Below, one piece after another: positions 8,535 to 16,826 of a stretch of 64,000 nt of DNA. A program made the translations under genes and the position numbers. Below the pieces are notes generated by a model. The model was not told where the DNA came from. It saw only the letters and a program-made list of their open reading frames with translations, and ran no database searches. Each line of letters begins with the position of its first letter. Position 1 is the first letter of the stretch. The DNA is from Neptunitalea lumnitzerae (GTDB lineage Bacteria; Bacteroidota; Bacteroidia; Flavobacteriales; Flavobacteriaceae): contig NZ_BRVO01000005.1 of assembly GCF_027924185.1 (NCBI RefSeq), forward strand, positions 107,586 through 171,585. Reading direction: 5' to 3'.

Positions 8535-9237
8535 ATATAGTTACTCCAAAAAGGTGACCTACTGCAGCACTTAAAACCATAGCAATGGTACCCCACAGTG
8601 TAATTCTTAATACTGCTTTTCTTTTTTTTGCACCTCCAGTTTTTGCCGATACGGCTCCTAATATGGCTAGAAAGAAAATGGCGCTAGCATATTGATAATA
8701 TACCATGTGTTCTAACGGGAAAAAGATTGAAACTAACAGTGGCATTAAAGCCCCAAATGTAAAAGAGGCGCCAGAGGCAAAAGCTGCTTGTAATGGGTTT
8801 GCCTTATTTATTTCATTAATACCTAGTTCATCTCTTACATGGGCAGCCAATGCATCATGCTCGGTAAGTTCTTTAGCAACAATCATTGCTGTTTCTTTTT
8901 TCAATCCTCTGGTTTCATATATTTTGGCTAAAAGTTGAAGTTCTAATTCGGGTGTTTCTTTAAGTTCTTGTTTTTCTCTTTCTATATCTGATTTTTCAAT
9001 ATCAGTTTGTGAACTTACAGAAACATATTCACCAGCAGCCATAGAGAGTGCACCTGCTACCAAGCCAGCAAGGGTAGCAAGTATAATGGCTTCTCTTTCT
9101 GTATTAGCGGCAGCAACACCAACAGCTATACTAGCGGTAGACAGTATACCGTCATTAGCACCTAATACAGCAGCTCTTATCCAATTACTTTTATGAATGT
9201 AATGAACTTTAAGGTAGTCGTCTAAATCAGCTTCCAT
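8533..9237 (-). CDS. VIT1/CCC1-family iron/manganese transporter
   Basis: A 234-residue membrane protein of the vacuolar iron transporter family, which moves Fe2+ or Mn2+ across membranes. The N-terminus carries the signature SNWIRAAVLGANDGILSTASI and the next helix GLVAGALSMAAGEYVSVSSQ; then comes a cytoplasmic helical segment (about residues 75-140) rich in Glu as in the metal-binding domain, and three more membrane helices to the end. Direction of transport and metal are not decidable from sequence. It is transcribed alone, with a terminator upstream isolating it from the bTHX unit. Confidence 0.88.
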   Translation of the reverse strand: MEADLDDYLKVHYIHKSNWIRAAVLGANDGILSTASIAVGVAAANTEREAIILATLAGLVAGALSMAAGEYVSVSSQTDIEKSDIEREKQELKETPELELQLLAKIYETRGLKKETAMIVAKELTEHDALAAHVRDELGINEINKANPLQAAFASGASFTFGALMPLLVSIFFPLEHMVYYQYASAIFFLAILGAVSAKTGGAKKRKAVLRITLWGTIAMVLSAAVGHLFGVTI

Positions 9238-9349
9238 AACAGCATCTAGTTTAATAGTATAAGTTAGTTAATTAGCTTGTTTTAAACTAAGGTGTTTACA
9301 CTTTATTAGTAGTGAAATTTCAATTTATAATAAGACAAGATAAATACAT

Positions 9350-9390
9350 TATAAAATAAAACATCCCGAAGGGAGGGGACCCTCGGGATG
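9350..9390 (-). terminator. Terminator after the bTHX unit
   Basis: On the minus strand CATCCCGAGGG pairs with CCCTTCGGGATG (9362-9390, one bulged base), followed by TTTTATTTTAT at 9361-9350. It ends the small ribosomal-protein transcript 30 bases after its stop. Between here and the VIT1 start (9238-9349) I see no gene and no clear promoter match. Confidence 0.8.
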
Positions 9391-9417
9391 CTTAACAATC
9401 ACCAAAAGTTGTAATTG

Positions 9418-9552
9418 CTATCCATTTCCATTCACAACCTCATTCTTAACAACTTTTGGCTTCACTCTAAACTTGTTTCTTCTAGGTCTAAGTTTACCAA
9501 ACGACCCTATACTAATTTTTCCTTTTTTAGATTTTCTATCTCCTTTTCCCAT
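9418..9552 (-). CDS. 30S ribosomal protein THX (bTHX)
   Basis: A 44-residue, strongly basic protein starting MGKGDRKSKKGKI, followed by GSFGKLRPRR. This is the THX signature (the Thermus protein reads MGKGDRRTRRGKI...RPRKKK). THX sits at the top of the 30S head and stabilises rRNA folding. The C-terminal tail here is about 17 residues longer than in Thermus. The gene is too short for routine ORF calling. It starts 6 bases after the stop of the 47-residue gene and is followed by a terminator. Confidence 0.88.
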   Translation of the reverse strand: MGKGDRKSKKGKISIGSFGKLRPRRNKFRVKPKVVKNEVVNGNG

Positions 9553-9558
9553 AGCTAT

Positions 9559-9702
9559 TTATTTTTTTGATTGTTGATCTTTTATAGTTGCATCATCCAA
9601 ATCAAAATCATTAGTGGCTACGTTACGGTTGCCCGTTGGGTTTGTAGGATTGCTTTGTTCTACGTTTCTTTTAAACTTTCTTTTGTCTTTTATAGTTCCC
9701 AT
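9559..9702 (-). CDS. 47-residue hydrophilic protein, unknown
   Basis: An open frame of 47 codons starting MGTIKDKRKFKRNVEQ, with a basic N-terminal half and an acidic C-terminal half (NDFDLDDATI). It is followed 6 bases later by the bTHX gene, so the two are almost certainly one transcript. The layout (basic start, low complexity, coupling to a ribosomal protein) suggests an RNA- or ribosome-associated protein, but this is inference and I recognise no family. Confidence 0.6.
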   Translation of the reverse strand: MGTIKDKRKFKRNVEQSNPTNPTGNRNVATNDFDLDDATIKDQQSKK

Positions 9703-9788
9703 ATCATTCGTTTTTAATTACATTATAAAAGTACAATTGATAGAGCAGAAACTGTATTAAAGCTTTTCTAAACTATTGTTAATACCTA

Positions 9789-11387
9789 TTAATGGGCAGC
9801 ATTACTCATGTCTACTTTACCGGCTCCTTTTTTAATAAGCATTACAAATGGTACACATAATAAAAATAAAATACCTAGGTATAAGAAAACATCCATATAG
9901 GCTAAAACGGTGCTTTGGCGTGTAACCGACAAATCTAATAGCTGGTATGCTTTATCCATAGCTTCGTTAGGGGCAAAACCTCTACTAATAAACATTTGTT
10001 TATAGCCTTGTAGTGTTTGCTGTACTCTAAAGTTAATAGCTGTTATGTTAGGTATTAAATCTACCCTATGCTGTATGGTAATTCTAGTAATAAAGGTGGT
10101 AATAATAGCAATACCAAACGATCCTCCTAACTGTCTCATCATTCCTGTAAAGGCAGCACCATCACCAATATCTTTACCTTGTAGGGTAGATAGGGATAGG
10201 GTAGTAATAGGTACAAATAATAAACCTAGCCCAATACCTCTTACTACTAATGGCCAGAAGAAGTGCTCGGCTCCAGTATCTGGTGTCATTAATAAGAACA
10301 TCCATAAGCTATATAGAAAGAAAATGGTAAATCCACCAATAACTAGATATTTCTGTGGTACGCCCCGTTGCAATAATTTACCAATAATAGGCATCATTAA
10401 ACCGGTGGTAATAGAACTTGGTATTAATAATAAACCAGCATCGGTGGCTGTCCATCCTAAAATTGACTGCGTGTAGATGGGGATAATAAAGGTAGAACCA
10501 TAAAGTCCGAAACCTAAAATAAAGGTCATAATAGTACCTACCCGCAAGTTGCTATCTTTTAATACTCTAAGGTTTACTACCGGATGGTCGTACACCAGCT
10601 CACGCCATATAAAACCAACCATACCAAAAAGAGATACAACACTTAAGGCAACTATTAAAGGTTCTTCAAACCAATCGTCTTGTTGCCCGTGTTCTAATAC
10701 AAATTGTAACGAACCAATACAGGCGGCTAATAGCCCAATACCTAACCAGTCTACTTGGTTGGCTTTAAGTTTATCACCGTATTTAGGACTTTTTACAAAC
10801 AGAATAGTTAATATGGTTGCTGCTATACCTACGGGAATATTAATATAAAAAATATCTCGCCAACTGTAATTGTCTACGAGGTACCCTCCTAATGGAGGTC
10901 CTAAAGTGGGGCCTACAATTACTCCCATACCGTAAATGGCTTGGGCCATACCACGTTTTTCTATAGGGTAACTTTCGGTAATGATAGTTTGTGCTGTAAC
11001 TAACAACGCTCCACCACCCATACCTTGAATAAAACGGAAGGCTACTAACTCCCATATATTGGTAGCGTTACCACATAAAAAGGAAGTAACGGTAAAAATA
11101 ATAATGGAAGCAGCAAAGTAATTACGTCTTCCAAATTGTTTAGAAAGCCAGCCCGTCATGGGTATAATAATTACATTGGCAATGGCATATGCGGTAATAA
11201 CCCATGCCACATCTGTTAACGTAGCACCCAAACTACCTCTAATATCATTTAGAGCTACGTTAACAATGGTAGTATCTATAATCTCTAACAAGGCGCATAG
11301 AATAGCCGTAATGGTAATAATAACCCTTTTAAAGCCGTATTCTACTAAGTCGTTAGGATCTGTAACTTGTGCTTTTACTTCAGACAT
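9789..11387 (-). CDS. DHA2-family MFS drug efflux transporter (EmrB/QacA type)
   Basis: Proton-driven inner-membrane exporter with 14 predicted membrane helices over 532 residues. It shows the MFS motif A loop (GWLSKQFGRRNYF), the helix-5 motif (GVIVGPTLGPPLGGYL) and the DHA2 hallmark YSWRDIFYINIPVG, with LEIIDTTIVNVAL in helix 1. It lies last in tetR-tolC-hlyD-mfs, 3 bases after the HlyD gene, so it should form a three-part pump with those two proteins. Substrates are unknown; EmrAB-TolC homologues export hydrophobic drugs and uncouplers. Confidence 0.93.
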   Translation of the reverse strand: MSEVKAQVTDPNDLVEYGFKRVIITITAILCALLEIIDTTIVNVALNDIRGSLGATLTDVAWVITAYAIANVIIIPMTGWLSKQFGRRNYFAASIIIFTVTSFLCGNATNIWELVAFRFIQGMGGGALLVTAQTIITESYPIEKRGMAQAIYGMGVIVGPTLGPPLGGYLVDNYSWRDIFYINIPVGIAATILTILFVKSPKYGDKLKANQVDWLGIGLLAACIGSLQFVLEHGQQDDWFEEPLIVALSVVSLFGMVGFIWRELVYDHPVVNLRVLKDSNLRVGTIMTFILGFGLYGSTFIIPIYTQSILGWTATDAGLLLIPSSITTGLMMPIIGKLLQRGVPQKYLVIGGFTIFFLYSLWMFLLMTPDTGAEHFFWPLVVRGIGLGLLFVPITTLSLSTLQGKDIGDGAAFTGMMRQLGGSFGIAIITTFITRITIQHRVDLIPNITAINFRVQQTLQGYKQMFISRGFAPNEAMDKAYQLLDLSVTRQSTVLAYMDVFLYLGILFLLCVPFVMLIKKGAGKVDMSNAAH

Positions 11388-11390
11388 ATC

Positions 11391-12473
11391 TTATTTTAAT
11401 TGTACATCTACCAATACATTCATACCAGAACGTAATTTTGCAATTTTTTCAGGTGCATTTTCTTTCGTAAAATCAATTTTTACAGGAAGACGCTGGATAG
11501 TTTTTACAAAGTTTCCGGTAGCATTATCGGGTGGCAATAAAGAAAAGCGAGCTCCTGTTGCTGGCGAAAATGCGGTAACTTCTGCATGAAATTCTTCCCC
11601 TGGGAAAGCATCTACTTCAATCATTACTTTTTGTCCTATTTTAAGGTCTTGTAATTGGGTTTCTTTAAAGTTAGCTACCACCCATTTGTCTTTCGTATTT
11701 ACTAAGTAAAATAAAGATTGACTAGGAGATACAAACTGACCAGGTTGTAAGTCTACCGAAGAAAGTTGTCCATCAATAGGAGCAGTTACTACCGTATACC
11801 CAACATTTAGTTTTGCAGCACTTAATTGTGCTATAGCAGCTTGTACATTAGCTTCGGCTACGGCTACACGTTTTTCTGCAATTTCTGACTGAGAAATAGC
11901 TGCAGAACGTTGGCTGTTAGAAGCTTTTTGTTGGCTTTTTAAAATTTCAAGAGATTTTTCGGCTTCTTGTTTAGCAGCTAATGCTTGCTCGTACTGTTGT
12001 TTGGTAATAGATTTTTTGTCGTATAAATCTTGGTAACGTTCAAAGTCATTTTTAGCTCTCCACAATCTAATTTCGGCATTTTCTATATTTCCTTTGGCAC
12101 TGTTCACTTGAGCGGTACTAGTGCTTACCCCTGCATTAGAAGCGTTAATACTTGCTTTAGCTACTAAAAGTTGACTTTCTGCAGCAGCTAAATTGGCTTT
12201 GGCTTGTTCTAATTGTACCATATAATCGGCATCGTCTATCACAAATAGGGTATCACCTTTACTTACGGTTTGGTTATCGGTTACAGCAACCTTTGTAATG
12301 TACCCACCAACGTGAGGTATAATAGGGTTCATATTAGCTTCAATTTGGGCATCATCTGTTACTTCATGTGCTAATGAATGCATGAAAGAATAACCTCCGT
12401 AAACAAGTCCTATCACTACCAAAACAGAAATGATAATGATAAATTTTTTATTTGTCTTTTTCTTTTGTTCCAT
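11391..12473 (-). CDS. HlyD/EmrA-family membrane fusion protein
   Basis: Periplasmic adaptor linking the MFS pump to the outer-membrane channel. 360 residues: one N-terminal membrane helix (about 11-32), a biotinyl-lipoyl-like half (about 45-85, IIPHVGGYITKVAVTDNQTV), a long Ala/Gln-rich coiled-coil hairpin (about 85-220), and the second lipoyl half and beta-barrel (VTAPIDGQLSSVDLQPGQFV onward). Typical EmrA length and architecture. Flanked by tolC (24 bases upstream) and the MFS gene. Confidence 0.92.
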   Translation of the reverse strand: MEQKKKTNKKFIIIISVLVVIGLVYGGYSFMHSLAHEVTDDAQIEANMNPIIPHVGGYITKVAVTDNQTVSKGDTLFVIDDADYMVQLEQAKANLAAAESQLLVAKASINASNAGVSTSTAQVNSAKGNIENAEIRLWRAKNDFERYQDLYDKKSITKQQYEQALAAKQEAEKSLEILKSQQKASNSQRSAAISQSEIAEKRVAVAEANVQAAIAQLSAAKLNVGYTVVTAPIDGQLSSVDLQPGQFVSPSQSLFYLVNTKDKWVVANFKETQLQDLKIGQKVMIEVDAFPGEEFHAEVTAFSPATGARFSLLPPDNATGNFVKTIQRLPVKIDFTKENAPEKIAKLRSGMNVLVDVQLK

Positions 12474-12497
12474 GATTTTAAGCTAAAAATTGTGTTG

Positions 12498-13811
12498 TTA
12501 ATTTAATTTGGCTGTTAATTGTCCTTGTGCGTTTAATAATTCGTAATAGGCTTTGGTAATATCTGCTTTCGCTATTTCTAAGTCTAATTTTGTTTGTAGT
12601 TGTTGTACATCTGCTTCTAGCAGGTCATTTGTATCTACCAAGCCGTTGTCATATTTATCTTTTACAATTCTGTAGTTTTCAACAGCTTGCTCTACCGATT
12701 TTGTATATACATTCAACTTTTTAAGTGCTAACTGATAATTTTGCTCTGCGTTTTCAATTTGAATTTTTACATTATCGTTAGCTTGCTCAATGGCATATGC
12801 TAAAGAAGAAGCTCTGCTTTTGGCAACTTTAATATCGCTTTTTGCTTTAAAGATATCCGCAATGTTGTATGAAATACCAACACCAACATTTACTGCATTA
12901 TTAATAGCAACTACATTTTGTACGTCGGCCGCTATATAACCACCTGAAAAGAAAATAGAAGGGTAGTACTTACCTTTGGCTACTTTTACTTGTGATTCTG
13001 CAGCTTTTAATTGCATTTCCATAGCCTGAATATCATATCGGGATGTTTGTACATCCGGATTGTTTTCAGCAATACCAAAAGTGTTTTCTGTAGTTTCAAT
13101 AGTAGTTCCTTCTGGCAATTTTAAGAAAGTGACTAGTTGATAGTTGATGATGTGCTTATTTTTCTTTGCCTCTTCTAAAGCTATTTCAAAGTTAGCTTCT
13201 TGAAGTTCTGCTTTCAAACGGTCATTTTTAGCCAATAAACCATTGTTTTCCATGTTGGTAAAATCTACCACACGTTGGTGAGCACTTTTAAGATTCTCGT
13301 TCAGTAGCTCAATAGTTTTAGTTGCTTTGTATAAATTAATATATCCGTTAATGGTCATTAAGGCTATATTTTCTTTTTCATTTTTAGCATTTAAAACTTC
13401 AGCTTCGTAATTGCTTTTACCAGCTTTAATACTGTTAGATATACTAAAACCAGAGAAAATAGGCATTTGCACAGTAGCCATACCAAACATTAATTGGTTA
13501 ACATCAGGAGTGCCGCCACCAGACTCTTCACCTGCAGTATCTTGCCCTGTGGCTAATTTAAGGTCTATATTAGCATTGGTCAGGTACATATACTGTCCAG
13601 AGATATTAAAGTCTGGATACTGATTGTTTTTAATTACATTTAATTCACTTTCTGCAGTACGTACATTACTATCAGAAATTTTAATTTCAGTGCTGTTTTC
13701 TAATGCTAGCTTCACAGCATCTTCAATACTAAGGGGTTTGGTTTGTTGGGCATAAGTTAGACCTGCGGTCAAAACCATGAACGTTAGGTACAAACAATTT
13801 TTAATTCTCAT
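12498..13811 (-). CDS. TolC-family outer membrane efflux protein
   Basis: 437 residues with a signal peptide (MRIKNCLYLTFMVLTAGLTYAQ) and two OEP repeats, each with long coiled-coil segments (LNVIKNNQYPDFNISGQY near residue 53; LKAAESQVKVAKGKYYPSIF near 265). Forms the trimeric channel that carries the pump's substrates over the outer membrane. Its start overlaps the end of the tetR gene by 11 bases, so it is translated from the same autoregulated message. Confidence 0.92.
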   Translation of the reverse strand: MRIKNCLYLTFMVLTAGLTYAQQTKPLSIEDAVKLALENSTEIKISDSNVRTAESELNVIKNNQYPDFNISGQYMYLTNANIDLKLATGQDTAGEESGGGTPDVNQLMFGMATVQMPIFSGFSISNSIKAGKSNYEAEVLNAKNEKENIALMTINGYINLYKATKTIELLNENLKSAHQRVVDFTNMENNGLLAKNDRLKAELQEANFEIALEEAKKNKHIINYQLVTFLKLPEGTTIETTENTFGIAENNPDVQTSRYDIQAMEMQLKAAESQVKVAKGKYYPSIFFSGGYIAADVQNVVAINNAVNVGVGISYNIADIFKAKSDIKVAKSRASSLAYAIEQANDNVKIQIENAEQNYQLALKKLNVYTKSVEQAVENYRIVKDKYDNGLVDTNDLLEADVQQLQTKLDLEIAKADITKAYYELLNAQGQLTAKLN

Positions 13812-14421
13812 ACGTTAATAATGCTTTAATGGTTTTTTGTATGTGGTTTGTTAAGGTGTTATAAACAAAGTCATCAATATCTTCTTCTTTAAGATGATAG
13901 ATAATCATGAACATTTTTTTGTTATAGTAGAAATTAAAGTAACTCCCTATGATGGTTGGCACAATAAGGGGTATTTCAACATTTTTAGAGAAGACACCTA
14001 TGCTTTGTCCTTCTTTAATAAATTTTTCAATAAGAGTATAGCTTTTTAATTTCCGTTGTATGTGTTTATCTATATTTATATTTCTACATCCGTTGGAGTA
14101 CTCAAAGTGTAAAATTTTGTGAATGCGTCTTTTGCTATGTATTCTTTGGGTTAAGAGCGCTATCATGGTATCAATTTTATGAAGATGGTCTAAATTGGTA
14201 TCTTCAATAATTTGAGCTATTTCTTTTCTAAAATCAAAGTTTCTGTATTCCAATAAAGTTTCCAAAAGCTTTTCTTTAGAGCCAAAGTAATAGGATATCA
14301 TGGCAATATTGATATCTGCCTCTTTGGCTATTTGGCGAACAGAAGTAGCATCAAAACCATGTTCGGCAAAAAGCTTCTCGGCTATTTCTAAAATTTGTAT
14401 TTGTTTATCACTTAAGTCCAT
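13801..14421 (-). CDS. TetR/AcrR-family repressor of the efflux operon
   Basis: 206 residues. Residues 1-55 form the TetR helix-turn-helix (ILEIAEKLFAEHGFDATSV, then INIAMISYYFGSKEKLLETL); the C-terminal half is the ligand-binding and dimerisation domain. First gene of the efflux operon and overlapping tolC. Two 7-bp-arm palindromes lie over its own promoter (14447-14480), so autorepression relieved by a pump substrate is the natural reading. The ligand is unknown. Confidence 0.92.
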   Translation of the reverse strand: MDLSDKQIQILEIAEKLFAEHGFDATSVRQIAKEADINIAMISYYFGSKEKLLETLLEYRNFDFRKEIAQIIEDTNLDHLHKIDTMIALLTQRIHSKRRIHKILHFEYSNGCRNINIDKHIQRKLKSYTLIEKFIKEGQSIGVFSKNVEIPLIVPTIIGSYFNFYYNKKMFMIIYHLKEEDIDDFVYNTLTNHIQKTIKALLTYEN

Positions 14422-14441
14422 AACAACTTATTTAATCTTGG

Positions 14442-14480
14442 ACAAAGTTAAACAACTGTTTAAATTAAACGTTTGTTTAA
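14442..14480 (-). promoter_or_regulatory. TetR operator pair over the efflux-operon promoter
   Basis: Two adjacent inverted repeats: TTAAACA-AC-TGTTTAA (14447-14462) and ATTAAAC-GTTT-GTTTAAT (14463-14480). The minus-strand -7 element TAACTTTG (14449-14442) abuts and overlaps the first. A bound dimer would cover the -7 to -33 interval. The repeats are seen directly; TetR binding is inferred from position. Confidence 0.7.
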
Positions 14481-14538
14481 TTTATGATTTTAAAAAATTT
14501 AACAATATAACGTTGTCGTTAATTTTATAGACATCGAT

Positions 14539-14949
14539 TTACTTGTCTAAAAAGTTGATAGCATCCGCCAAGGTTTGAAATTTCTTGATAGCAGGAAGAT
14601 TGTTATTACCAAAAAATAGTTTTTCAAACATGAGGTTTGTTAAGCTGGTTGAAGAGTTGTAGGTAACTATTAAGTAAGCTTTTATAGTGTATCGGTTTTT
14701 AAAAAATCGAATCCAATCTTTAGGAATGATAGAATATTTATAAATACGATTAGATATGTAATAAGGTTGACATCCTTTACCATAGATGCGTTCTGCTATA
14801 TCGATAACTATTTTTGCTTTTTCCCAATTGAATAGCACCTCTTCATGAATTTCACTAATAACCAAATTATCAAAAAAGTAAAAATCACCAAATTCAAGCT
14901 GGTGTTCTTCTATTACCTGTGCATAAATGTGGTGATCTTTAACTTTCAA
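14539..14949 (-). CDS. Small cytoplasmic protein, possibly STAS/SpoIIAA-like
   Basis: 136 residues without signal or membrane segment. The alternating strand/helix pattern (a FGDFYFFDNLVISEIHEEV stretch, then WEKAKIVIDIAERIYG) and length recall SpoIIAA-like proteins, but there is no diagnostic motif. It is downstream of trpA (31 bases after its stop) and co-oriented, so it may receive read-through; a minus-strand TATCTTTG at 14993-14986 inside the trpA end could also start its own transcript. Function unknown. Confidence 0.55.
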   Translation of the reverse strand: MKVKDHHIYAQVIEEHQLEFGDFYFFDNLVISEIHEEVLFNWEKAKIVIDIAERIYGKGCQPYYISNRIYKYSIIPKDWIRFFKNRYTIKAYLIVTYNSSTSLTNLMFEKLFFGNNNLPAIKKFQTLADAINFLDK

Positions 14950-14980
14950 AATTGATTATGGGGTTTTTATGAGGGAAGTC

Positions 14981-15739
14981 TTAGGCAAAGATAAAAAAAT
15001 CTTTAATCTTACCTATTGGGTGGTTGGTAATGTGTTTAACAAACGCCGACCCAATAATACCTCCCTTAGCATAGGTGGTAGCCTGTTCAAAGGTTTCTTT
15101 ATTGCTTATTCCAAAACCAACTATTTGTGGTGTTTTCAAATTCAAATTGTTTATTCTTTCAAAATAAGCCTTCTGTTGTTCTCCAAAAGTATTTTTGGCT
15201 CCAGTAACACTGGCAGAACTTACCATGTAAATAAATCCGTTTGAGATACTGTCAATATAGCGTATACGTTCGTCACTAGTTTGTGGAGTTATTAAAAAGA
15301 TATTGGTAAGGTTATATTTCTCAAACAGGCTTTTGTACGCTTCATCATATACATCTACCGGAAGGTCTGGTATAATAAGCCCATCTATACCTATTTCATT
15401 ACATTTTTTGCAAAATTCTTCAACACCATATTGTAGCATAGGATTAAAGTAACCCATAATAATTAAAGGTATGTTTACGGTACTTCTAATATCCTTTAAT
15501 TGCTCAAACAATACCTCACTGTTCATACCATTTTTTAAGGCTTTGGTAGAACTTTCTTGAATGGTAGGTCCATCCGCTAATGGGTCACTAAAGGGTAATC
15601 CTATTTCAATAATGTCAGTCCCTGCTTTTTCAAGGTTTTCTATAATGCTTTTTGTATCTGTTAAAGTAGGATAGCCCGCTGTAAAGTAGATAGATACTAA
15701 CTTTTTATTTTCTTGTAATTTTTGTTGAATTCTATTCAT
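14981..15739 (-). CDS. trpA: Tryptophan synthase alpha subunit
   Basis: Cleaves indole-3-glycerol phosphate to indole and glyceraldehyde 3-phosphate, passing indole to TrpB. 252 residues, TIM barrel, with the signature IIEIGLPFSDPLADGPTIQ containing the two catalytic acids (Glu45, Asp56), and the late GFGISNKE phosphate-binding region. It overlaps the upstream lipoprotein gene by 8 bases. It is separated from its partner trpB by two unrelated genes, which is unusual. Confidence 0.96.
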   Translation of the reverse strand: MNRIQQKLQENKKLVSIYFTAGYPTLTDTKSIIENLEKAGTDIIEIGLPFSDPLADGPTIQESSTKALKNGMNSEVLFEQLKDIRSTVNIPLIIMGYFNPMLQYGVEEFCKKCNEIGIDGLIIPDLPVDVYDEAYKSLFEKYNLTNIFLITPQTSDERIRYIDSISNGFIYMVSSASVTGAKNTFGEQQKAYFERINNLNLKTPQIVGFGISNKETFEQATTYAKGGIIGSAFVKHITNHPIGKIKDFFIFA

Positions 15740-16826
15740 AATGAAATTCTTTATGCAATTTTTTTAAAACGTTTTGTTGTGCTGTAGAAAGGTCATCTAC
15801 AGTAAAGATAGAAACTCCTTGTGCTCCTTTTTCTTTTGTTAACCGTATGGCTTCTTCTAGGTCTTCGGGAGTTTTTAAAGCCGGACTATAGAGTCCTGCA
15901 ATAATGGGAAAGTCAACACTTTGTACTCCTTGTTCTGTAGCAAAGCCTATCCAATTGATATTTTGTTTATAAAAGTTTTGATACAGCATAGGAAAGGCTA
16001 TGTCTAAATCCCAATCGTTCCAGGCTTGTCTTACCATTTGTCTAGACATTTCTGGGAACGGAAATACAGCTGCTGTAAGTTTAACTTCTTTTTGGTGTGC
16101 CATAGCTGCAATTTCATTGACCAAACTGGTAACAGCATTTAAGCGGTATTGTCTCCATTCCGTGCTTAGTTCTGGGTGTTCCATAGTTATAGGGTCTATG
16201 CTAAATATTTCTTTAAAGCCTTCTCTTGCAATGGGGTGATAACCATAATCATATTCGGGCATTTCATGGTCTTGTACCAAACCATATTTTGGTTGCAAAT
16301 CGGCGCCTAATATTACATCTACATAACGCACATAATCTAAGTGAACAGAAGCTAGGCCTTCAATGGCTAGTAGTTCTTCCGCATTCTTTTTAATGTAGGC
16401 TCTTGCTTCTGGGTGAAACGGACTTAACCATTGGTAATAATCTACATAAGCACGGTACTCTAAAGAGTTGTCGCCATTTCTGTTTACTGCATACCAATCA
16501 GGGTGCTTGTTTGCAATAGTGTCGTTAGGGCGGTTAAGGGTCCACATCCAGGCGTGTACTGCTATATTGTGTTTATTGGCAATAGGAATAATTTGTTTCA
16601 GTATGTTTGGTTGTGCACCTACCTGTATTTGACTTATTCCTAAGGAATCATAATGATTAAATTTTTGTTCCCATTCCTCTTTATTAAAAGTATTACCAGC
16701 ATGCACCCAACTAGCAAAAACAAAATTGTCTTCAGCAGTAGAAGTTTCAATAATAGGTTTGGTTGATGAGGTATTACAACCAATCAATACTAAGAGAATA
16801 CCTATTTGTAATACTATTTTTTTCAT
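15732..16826 (-). CDS. Family-10-like glycoside hydrolase lipoprotein
   Basis: 364 residues with a lipoprotein signal (VLIGC, Cys17). The mature part looks like a TIM barrel of the GHL10/DUF187-type glycosidase group: WVHAGNTFNKEEWEQKF near residue 40, HAWMWTLNRPN near 95, and VHLDYVRYVD near 160, which resembles the HLDDYRYP active-site strand of GHL10. Substrate unknown; an envelope location is expected. Its ATG overlaps the CBM9-like gene by 4 bases and its end overlaps trpA by 8, so it is an integral part of the trp message. The role in tryptophan supply is not evident. Confidence 0.65.
   Translation of the reverse strand: MKKIVLQIGILLVLIGCNTSSTKPIIETSTAEDNFVFASWVHAGNTFNKEEWEQKFNHYDSLGISQIQVGAQPNILKQIIPIANKHNIAVHAWMWTLNRPNDTIANKHPDWYAVNRNGDNSLEYRAYVDYYQWLSPFHPEARAYIKKNAEELLAIEGLASVHLDYVRYVDVILGADLQPKYGLVQDHEMPEYDYGYHPIAREGFKEIFSIDPITMEHPELSTEWRQYRLNAVTSLVNEIAAMAHQKEVKLTAAVFPFPEMSRQMVRQAWNDWDLDIAFPMLYQNFYKQNINWIGFATEQGVQSVDFPIIAGLYSPALKTPEDLEEAIRLTKEKGAQGVSIFTVDDLSTAQQNVLKKLHKEFHYE

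Noticed and set aside
10045..11055. Several 70-140 codon frames opposite or out of frame with the MFS transporter
   Set aside because: Shadows of the transporter gene, with no promoter, domain or sensible start.
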